This document shows positions 56,635 to 64,000 of a stretch of DNA of 64,000 nt, piece after piece (position 1 is the stretch's first letter; each line of letters opens with the position of its first letter). A program made the translations under genes and the position numbers. The stretch comes from Diplolepis rosae (lineage: Eukaryota > Arthropoda > Insecta > Hymenoptera > Diplolepididae). The DNA is taken from NCBI GenBank assembly GCA_030998225.1, contig JAPYXD010000701.1:15732501-15796500 (forward strand), in the 5' to 3' direction. The notes beneath the pieces are model-generated. The model worked only from the letters and a program-made list of their open reading frames with translations. It ran no database searches and had not been told where the DNA came from.

Positions 56635-56725
56635 ACCTAAGGATTGAACCACTACCTACCGCACGAACTTACAAACTAACCGTTTACAACTAACGCATAC
56701 TAATCACTCGACCACGCTCGCTAAG
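56635..56725 (-). other. tRNA-like sequence with long variable region
   Basis: Minus strand: AGCGTGGTCGAGTGATTAGT resembles a Ser/Leu D-arm (GTGGTCGAGTGGTTAAG) and GGTTCAATCCT is a good B box about 50 nt later, giving type II proportions. The ends CCTTAGCGAGC and CTTAGG do not form a full acceptor stem. Likely a tRNA-derived repeat. Confidence 0.5.
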
Positions 56726-57238
56726 GTATGTTTGATATTTTAATTGACATATGTACACTACCGTCGGATAGTATCAGACCACTAACCGCACGAGCTATCA
56801 AAAATTAAGCATGACTTTGAAAGGTGATAGTACCGTCTAGAATGAAGATATAATAAAATTGAAAAAATCATTTGAAAGCTTATGAATTTCTGCGTAACAT
56901 AATCCCTATTTTAATCAATTTAGACATACGTGTGTTAGCTCATAATGTGAGAAAGACAAAAATTAAATTCCGATTTTTACAGAATTTTGTTCCTCAACTT
57001 TAGATTTTGGCTGAAGCTGGAGAAATTATCTAAAAATGTATTCATTTAAACAAAATTATTTTCTGAAATAGTGGCTTTAATTTAAGCCATCAAACATTGA
57101 CAAATCTTAACAGGTTCCTGGAATATTAATTTTTTTGTAAAAGCGTACAGAGTTCAACCGACATCCCTCGATCGCTTGGTTTAACGTTCTCGACCGATGC
57201 TTCGTCTAGTGAACCATGTTCGTGGTGGCCACTGACTA

Positions 57239-58387
57239 AGGTAAAAGCACCAATAGCCGGACAGAGCCATGAATTTTTCTCAAAATTAGAGATTTATGAA
57301 TCACTTATCGCTAGTTTGATGTACCGTATACAAACCTCGAAACGTACACTTTAAAAAAGTGAAAAATTTGTTGAATTAGAAATTAAAACTTCGCCAAGAA
57401 AAAAAAATTTCTCTACTGAAGCACAAGGCTGGTCGAAATGTAGCGAAATCTGCTCTTTAAACTAACTGACGCGTTGTCTTTGTTAAGCAAATAACATTTA
57501 CATTTACCTTCATTTGTCATATTAATACGTGTTACACTAAAGTCAAACGCTTTATATAAACCATAATATTTTTCAAAATTAAAATACATTTTCCTTTAAT
57601 TAAATATTTTAAATCCGGTTATTAGGTCAATGAATATTCGTTTTGCCTAATAACCGAACGCGCGTCCGGCGTTACATTGCACTGCTTTTTGAGGAAGAGA
57701 CAGAGAAGAAAGAAGCTACACTAAAAAAAAAACAAGAACAGAAAGAGAAAAAAGAAGTTGCATTAAAGAAAAAACAGGAACAGCAAGAAAAAAGAGAAGC
57801 CACGTTAAAGGAAAATCAAAAGCAGGATCAAAAGAAAAAATCATTGAAAAGAAAGAAAGAAGAATAAAACAAAAAACCAGCAAAAAAACGAAGAAGCAGA
57901 TGTGTTAAATAAATATTTTATTATCTCAATGTAAAGCAAAGTTCATAGAAAAAAAATTGGCAAAACAAATTAAACTTATTCAATAGACCTCAAAAGAATG
58001 AATTTTTTAATATTTTTTTTTTATAAGCGTAGACCTAAAAAATGTTTCCGTAAATATTTTCCAGTGTTTATTATGCTTAAAAAATATCAAATCCATATCA
58101 ATAAAATTATAATATTCTCTTGTCCGAGTATTGGTGCAGGGCTGTCCGGCTATTGGATCAATTCACTTTTCCCGTCCGGCAATTGGCTCTAGAGCATTAT
58201 TTAATGCAGAGAATTATTAAAATGGATTATTCAGATTTAACACAACTCTGGACCTTTTTTTATAGTAGGGAGGACACATACATCAAAATAATCGCGACAA
58301 TTCTTGATTCCGCATGACATTTAGAACGATTAATACAAAAAATTGAATGACATTTCCTTAGACGTCCGGCTATTGGTGCTTTCACCT
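57239..58387. mobile_element. TA-flanked element, 1149 bp, with 24-bp ends and internal end-motif copies
   Basis: Left AGGTAAAAGCACCAATAGCC and right GGCTATTGGTGCTTTCACCT; TA at 57237-57238 and 58388-58389. The end word GTCCGGCTATTGG recurs inside at 58144 and, as GTCCGGCAATTGG, at 58174, with looser versions near 57614 and 57645. It carries the tail of a lysine-rich frame. TA target and size fit a Tc1/mariner/pogo-type element with most of its transposase deleted; that assignment is inference. Confidence 0.8.
57643..57867 (+). pseudogene. Lysine/glutamate-rich frame, probable transposase C-terminus
   Basis: No ATG: the frame is open from a TGA just before ATATTCGTTTTG. It reads NNRTRVRRYIALLFEEET and then three 14-residue repeats, EKKEATLKKKQEQK, EKKEVALKKKQEQQ and EKREATLKENQKQD, ending KRKKEE-stop. 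The repeats are highly charged and could form a helix. pogo-like transposases often end in such a tail, which with the TA flanks suggests an origin, but no catalytic motif is left. Confidence 0.4.
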
Positions 58388-58389
58388 TA

Positions 58390-60356
58390 ACAGGTGCTTC
58401 CACGGGCCACCGTTTGTTTTTACGAAACATTTTATTTTAACTCTGTTATCTAAATTAAGATGTTTATTTATTTATTTGTGTCAATTTCTATTAAATTATT
58501 ATTGCCCGTGTGGAAATTGCCTTATTTTGCCTTATTCAAAAAAAGGCTCGGACCAAATCCGAAGCAGGCTGCCGGATCAAAAAATTTATGTAACGGCCCT
58601 GATAAGGTTCGTATACAGGATACGGATAAGGTCGACTCTGTTGGTGATCAGGATCTACTGTTTGCTGCTGCCGTTTGTTTCGATTCATTTGACTATTCTG
58701 TCTTTTCAAAAAATAAAATACAAAAATATAGTAACCTAAAATCAATTAAATTTGGAAATTTCTCTAGTATTATATGCCCTTAGAGTTAGTTTTTACAATG
58801 TTCAGAATCAGGCGAGATAAGTAGAAAAAATACATAAAAAGTAAAACAGTTTCTAACATAAAACTTTTTTGCGAGTCTCAGAAGAAAACACTAATGAAAT
58901 GACTTTAAAAATATTGTTAAAGTAGATGAAAAAGTTTTTTTTATCCTTTGCCTCCATACTCCTAATTTCTAAGAAACAAGGATAAACTTTGAAACAACTT
59001 TTTACATAATAAATAATAAATGGAAAACGTGAACATAAATTATAATATTTAAAAGGATTGAAAAATGTTTATAATTTTAATTTCTTCTCCATTCCACTAA
59101 CGACAGAACGATATTTTTGCTAATTAATTTCGTTGAAAGGCAATAAATTTCGTACTTTTTTTGCTCTAAAACTCAGCTTTTCTTGCAAATACTTGAGCAT
59201 AATAAAGCGCAAAATTTATTGCCCCTGAGGAAATTTATTATATTTTTCAGAATTTGGAAAGACTTAATACTGCTCATAAAGTAGAAAAACTGTACATTAC
59301 TTGATAAAATAATTTAGTCGTTGGGTATATCGACTTCATGTTCGCTTTATTAATTTTGATATTCATAATTAATTTAAGGCTTGTTTGAGTACTTTGTCTA
59401 TATCGTTGATCCGGCTTTTACGTTTCAGAATCTCTGCTCTAAAATTTAGAACACTTCCTGTGGAATGCATTATTAAAGAGATTATACCATCTGCACAGCT
59501 TATAAACCTGATTGAGCTTAGATTTAATAAGAAGCTGAAGAATTTAGCACGTAAATTACAGATCTTCACATAACGTCAAATTATAAGGATAACAAATGTG
59601 CAAAGAGAGAAAAGTTTGGTTAAATCAACTAAATCTTTAACTGCTTGAACCAATTTTTTATGTAGATTAAATAACTTGACATTTGCAACTAGAAAATTTC
59701 TTTGGATCAAAAAAAATATTTTTTTGAGACTATTGAAATTTTTGTAGATCGAAGAAAAATTCTACTTCAATGAAAAAAATATTTTTTTCTAAATTTTAGA
59801 CCTAAGATTTTCCTCTCTTTATCATAAAAAAAATCATAATCTAAATTTCTTATAAATTCCAACATCAAATTTTTATAAGTATGGTATTTGACATAATCAA
59901 ATTAATTACAAACTGGTCAAAGATATCAAATCAGATTACATCACGTGAGAGTGCTTTATAAGTTGAGTAGAAGTCTCGTAACTCTTTCACCTCTCGTGTC
60001 TTTTCCAATGACTTTAAGTATTTCAAGAAAGGAATTAATTCTCTAATAGATTATTCATGTAATCGAAGACATGTGAGACTGAAGGAAATATTGTTTACAA
60101 ATATTTACTTATACTTTTATGAACGCAAATAATTGACTTCGTCTTCAATTCAACATACAATTATAAAAAGTAAGAATAAAAATTATAAACAGGTTGCATT
60201 TGTTCTAAAAGAGGTTGCACCTGTTTTAATAGATGCACATCTCATAAAGCTTCATTTTCTTTATCAATAATTTAGTCAAACCATTTTTATGTAACCTAAT
60301 GGATCTGTTGGGTTCTAAATTTTTAAAAGTCGAGTATAAATGAGTATTGAAATTAT
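58390..60356. other. AT-rich intergenic DNA, nothing recognised
   Basis: A short more balanced patch at 58550-58680. No gene is supported. Confidence 0.5.
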
Positions 60357-60360
60357 TTAA

Positions 60361-61027
60361 GGTAGTTGTTCCACGAAAATTAGACCTCAGGCATAAATAG
60401 ATAATTTTCCTTTCAAGAATAGCAATATTATTATTGAAGGGCTATTTTGAAAGAGAAAAGATTAATTTCCATGAAAAAAATTTGAAATACAGAAAAATTA
60501 TTTTATTAATAAATTTTATTTTTGCCCCAACTTTTTTTTTATCGCTTCTTACTAAATTTTAAAAAATTACGCGATTTTAATAAATTACAAATCGCTTTTT
60601 CAAGAAAAAGATTCCCTATAACTTAACTATTTCCAATTTTCGAAAATGAATGAATTATTATCAAATTCAGCAATTTGTTTATAAAAATTTCGGTTTGGAA
60701 AATGTTTTTTTAATGGTTTCAGCCATTAAAGAATTTATTTTTGAAAATCAGAAACGGTGAAGTTGTGGCAAATTTTTTCTCTGAAAAAATGATTCATGAT
60801 TTAATAGAATCGCATAATTTTTTAAAATTTGGTAAGAAGCGATAAGAAAAAAAGTTGGGTCAAAAATAAAATTTATTAATAAAATTATTTTTCTGTGTTT
60901 CAAATTTTTTTCTTGTAAAATAATCTTTTCTCTTTTAAAAGTAGCCCTTCAATAATAATATTGCTATTCTTGAAAACAAAATTATCTATTTTTGCCTGAG
61001 CTCTAATTTTCGTGGATGAAAACTACC
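60361..61027. mobile_element. TTAA-flanked palindromic element, 667 bp, second complete copy
   Basis: TTAA then GGTAGTTGTTCCACGAAAAT; at the right TTTTCGTGGATGAAAACTACC then TTAA (61028-61031). Collinear with 26837-27497 along its length (ATTAGACCTCAGGCATAAAT, AGCAATATTATTATTGAAGG). No coding sequence. Confidence 0.9.
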
Positions 61028-61031
61028 TTAA

Positions 61032-61338
61032 TGAGAAAATGGGGTCCGAGTTTTTAAAGGGATGGTTGGAAGCTCGAATCAAATCGAATCAATTCTTCTG
61101 CTTTAATGTATATTTGTAGATACATTGAAATGTATGAGAAATTACCAAATTTATGTGTTCTAGAGCATTAATTATCACGATAATCGATTTTCCGTACACT
61201 TATGTCCTCCCTTCATTGTGCAGGGACGTAAAAACGATCACCTTACATTTATTCTTGCCAACGTTGGTTAAAAAAGTGTTAGGAGATTTAAAACAGCAAC
61301 TTTGAGAAAATCTAAAACCCCTTTCTTTTTTTCATTCA
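61032..61338. other. Intergenic DNA, nothing recognised
   Basis: No feature is supported in this short stretch. Confidence 0.5.
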
Positions 61339-61558
61339 CTCTCTCAATTTGAATCCGTCAAAATCTACTGATTACCAGTGAAATTTGACTGATTCGAATA
61401 GCTAAAAAGAGGTTACTGTAAATCAGTCAAATTTCACTGATTATTTCAGTGAAAATTGACTGATTTAACAGTAAGACATATTTTTTCACTGATGAATCAG
61501 TGAAAAGGCGAATCAGTGATTCAATCAGTGAAAATTTGACTGATTCAGATTTAGAGAG
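61339..61558. mobile_element. CTCTCT MITE, copy 6, 220 bp
   Basis: Same length and internal order as copy 1. Flanked by CA on both sides (61337-61338, 61559-61560), where copies 1, 3 and 5 have TG. Confidence 0.9.
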
Positions 61559-61954
61559 CAAATAATTTTCTATTGCTGTAAACTTTATACAGAACATTTG
61601 CTTCAAGTTTGAAATGAAAAAGTTTCTTGGAGAAAAACTAATCTCGAGGAAAATATCTTGAGAGGAAAAAAAAATGAAAAACAAAGATTAATAAATATAC
61701 ATGGGCAATTGTCGAGTTGCAGGCAAACGTCATTACCGCACATATTTTTGTCTGGTAAAATATCAAACTTAATGGTTGAGTGGCAAACACAAAAATATTA
61801 AGTGGTTATTTACTCTTGACGTTGATCCTACCTTGCATATTTCTGATAAGAAATTTAATTATTTTTCATTTTCAGGAATGCTGCCTTTGGATTTAAAATT
61901 CTAAGATGTGATAGACTAATTTTTGTTATAAAATATTATTATGTTAGAACACGT

Positions 61955-62180
61955 CTGTTAACATTTTTCTACTAACAATTTTGAAAAAATTCGATAATTT
62001 ATCAACAATTACAGTTAACTGTAAAAAATTTTGCAAAATTTTCACTTGAACGAAGTTGACAGACATTCTTTATCGTTTTTGTTGTATTTTTCAAATTTCC
62101 AGGAAGACATTTTGTAAAATAAGAAAGTTATCTTACACGAACTTTTTACTGGAATTTGGTTACGTGAATTGAGCGTGAAG
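61955..62180. repeat. CACGTG foldback repeat, copy 3 (no TTAA insertion)
   Basis: AATTACAG-TTAA-CTGTAAAAAATTTT at 62007-62032 is, in reverse complement, the uninterrupted form of the site that holds the element at 26837. AAGTTATCTTACACGAAC and TTGGTTACGTGAATTGAGC follow as in the other copies. Confidence 0.8.
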
Positions 62181-63169
62181 AGCCCAACAGGAATTTTTAA
62201 TTTCCTACTGGAACTACCTTTGTTGCATTCATATCTGTGCATTTACGATTGAGCTTATCGTAAGTAGAAGGTATGCATTAATTAGTTGAATATATAGTCT
62301 ATTCAAGACATCAAATGTAATTACAAACTTACTTACGGTTAGCTTCGTGATACGTAGCAAATATAATTGAATTCGGTTTAAAGGTGAAGTATTATAATTA
62401 TACATGGTCTCCCATTCTAACTTACAGATTGTAATATCTTGAAAAAAAGCCTTTTTGAAAAAAATGTTTCAAATAAAAGTTGTAGTGCTTAAAAGGGGAC
62501 ATCCAATGGGATATTTAGGTGTTATTTTCAAGGCCTTTATTCGCATCAATAAGGCCCAAGGACATTTTCTTAAATAAGAAGCCCAATTTTTTATAAAGAA
62601 TTCATATTCTATGAAAATAAATAAAAAAGATTTGTTCTTGGGCATTTTCCGATAAATCTTCTCCACCACAGCCAAAAAGGCCTTTAAAGTTCCTTGTTTC
62701 AAATACGCTAACAAAATACGAACCTTTGACTTTCATTGTGGTAAAATTTAATTAGAATTTTTTTTAAAAAATACCAAATGACAAACTTGTACTAAGATGG
62801 GCCGAATATTTCACCCAGAACATCCTCCGGTACAATAATTGTATTAACAAGTTTCAAAAACTAGCTTTACATAAAAAATGCAGACCTTCCCGCCAAATCT
62901 ACTAGAATTTTGCAGAACAATAATTCAGTCATGAATTTGCTCCAATATGTACTCAAAACATACTCTATCAAAAAAAAAAATATTCACCACTCTCTGAAAA
63001 CAATCAAATTCCGCCCAATTGTATACCAGAATCTTCTACAAAAATTGATGAAGCTTTGTAACAAAACACTATTTAGTTACTCGTGTAATATAAAAAGACG
63101 AGTCATTTGTTTGATTCAAATAAGTTTACTTGTTTCTAAAAATATTTTGTTGAATCTTTTATTAATTAA
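62181..63169. other. AT-rich intergenic DNA, nothing recognised
   Basis: A more balanced patch at 62500-62720 contains an 81-codon minus frame (LKQGTLKAFLAVVEKIYRKM) without a known motif. No gene is supported. Confidence 0.45.
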
Positions 63170-63564
63170 GGTAGTTTTCATCCACGAAAATTAGACCTCA
63201 GGCAAAAATAGATAATTTTGCTTTCAAGAATAGAAATATCATTATTGAAGGGCTATTTTGAAAGAGAAAAGATTATTTTACATGAAAAAAGTTTGAAACA
63301 CACAAAAATAATTTTATTTTTGACCCAACTTTTTTTCTTATCGCTTCTTACCAAATTTTAAAAAATTATGCGATTCTAATAAATCATGAATCATTTTTTC
63401 AGACAAAAGATTTCCTAAAATTTCAGCGTTTCTGATTTTTAAAAATAAATTCTTTAATGGCTGAAATCATTAAAAAGACATTTTCCAAAACGAAATGTTT
63501 ATAAAAAAATTGCTGAATTTGATAACAATTCATTCATTTTCGAAAATTGGAAATGGTTAAGTTG
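63170..63564. mobile_element. TTAA-flanked palindromic family, left arm, interrupted
   Basis: TTAA then GGTAGTTTTCATCCACGAAA, collinear with 60361 until GAAATGGTTAAGTTGT, where a CACGG-type end begins. Confidence 0.85.
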
Positions 63565-63566
63565 TA

Positions 63567-64000
63567 CACGGAAACTCCATATTGCTGTGACAATGCTACA
63601 GACTTATTCATTTTTTCAAAATCCTAGGTGAGGTATATGTATCACTATTAGAACGATATCAGAAAGCTAATACAGCGAAACTCTCAAAATAGCCCTCGTA
63701 GCGATACAGTTCTGCTATAGTAGCAGTATACGTATCTCTTTGGCAGCCACAAAAAGTGTATCGCTCTGACACCCATACGGTAGAGCTGCGAAAGCGTCAC
63801 GGTAGCGTTGCAGCGTCTATGCGTAAGGTTTATCTGCGCAGGTTAATTTTCTCTCAACCCCAAATACTGTTTTCTGAAAACAATTGCATTTGTTGAATTT
63901 GTTACTTCAGATATCAATCTAATATCAATTATTCCAAAATTGTCATGTAAGCTTTTTTTTTCTTTTACGCATTGACAATTATGTCGAAAAAATCGTTTAC
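63567..64000. mobile_element. CACGG-type element, left part, open at window end
   Basis: TA (63565-63566) then CACGGAAACTCCATATTGC inside the TTAA-family arm. The interior has a more balanced stretch at 63680-63840 with GTAGCGATACAG / CTGCTATAG words. The right end lies outside the window. Confidence 0.6.

Overview
The window looks like intergenic, repeat-dominated DNA from an arthropod, most likely an insect. It is very AT-rich and has no operon-like gene packing. Its recognisable coding matter is relics of mariner (DD34D Tc1/mariner) transposases and an R1-like non-LTR retrotransposon, with tRNA-derived repeats and many short inverted-repeat elements. I cannot name the species, and I see no convincing host protein-coding gene.

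Layout. 1-745 is a 131-bp satellite. 1.85-3.24, 7.13-7.68, 20.5-21.2 and 22.2-23.5 kb are copies of one repeat family whose core is a variable number of ~150-bp units. 11.16-14.48 kb is a mariner split by a 2078-bp GC-rich insertion with TG...CA ends and a 6-bp target duplication; the insertion carries a TATA box, a possible tiny-exon gene and four covarying hairpins. 14.66 kb is a tRNA-like SINE head, and 14.8-18.77 kb is a decayed R1-like retrotransposon ending in 32 A. 18.8-32.5 kb is dominated by long inverted-repeat elements nested in each other. 33.5-37 kb holds mariner relics, foldbacks and a degenerate ~19-bp minisatellite. 38.3-39.7 kb is a local duplication interrupted by a copy of a block from 35.9 kb. 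42.1-44.6 kb is a large palindrome followed by a 148-150-bp tandem array. 51.5-54.9 kb has three mariner relics and a GC-rich island. 55-58.4 kb has a reverse-transcriptase tail fragment, two tRNA-like units and a TA-flanked element. 60.4-64.0 kb repeats families seen earlier.

The most useful result is that the window supplies its own controls. Paralogous empty sites show that one palindromic family (26837-27497, 60361-61027 and others) duplicates TTAA, that a CACGG-terminated family (31360-32473) duplicates TA, and that a 502-bp element (36247-36748) duplicates a short TGAAG-centred target. The two most novel-looking signals are the covarying hairpin family inside the 2078-bp insertion, and a palindrome built from two 73-nt arms that each carry a tRNA 3' half with a B box (28172-28353). 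No gene set here works together as a pathway; the functional theme is transposition and its debris, with unusually dense long inverted repeats.
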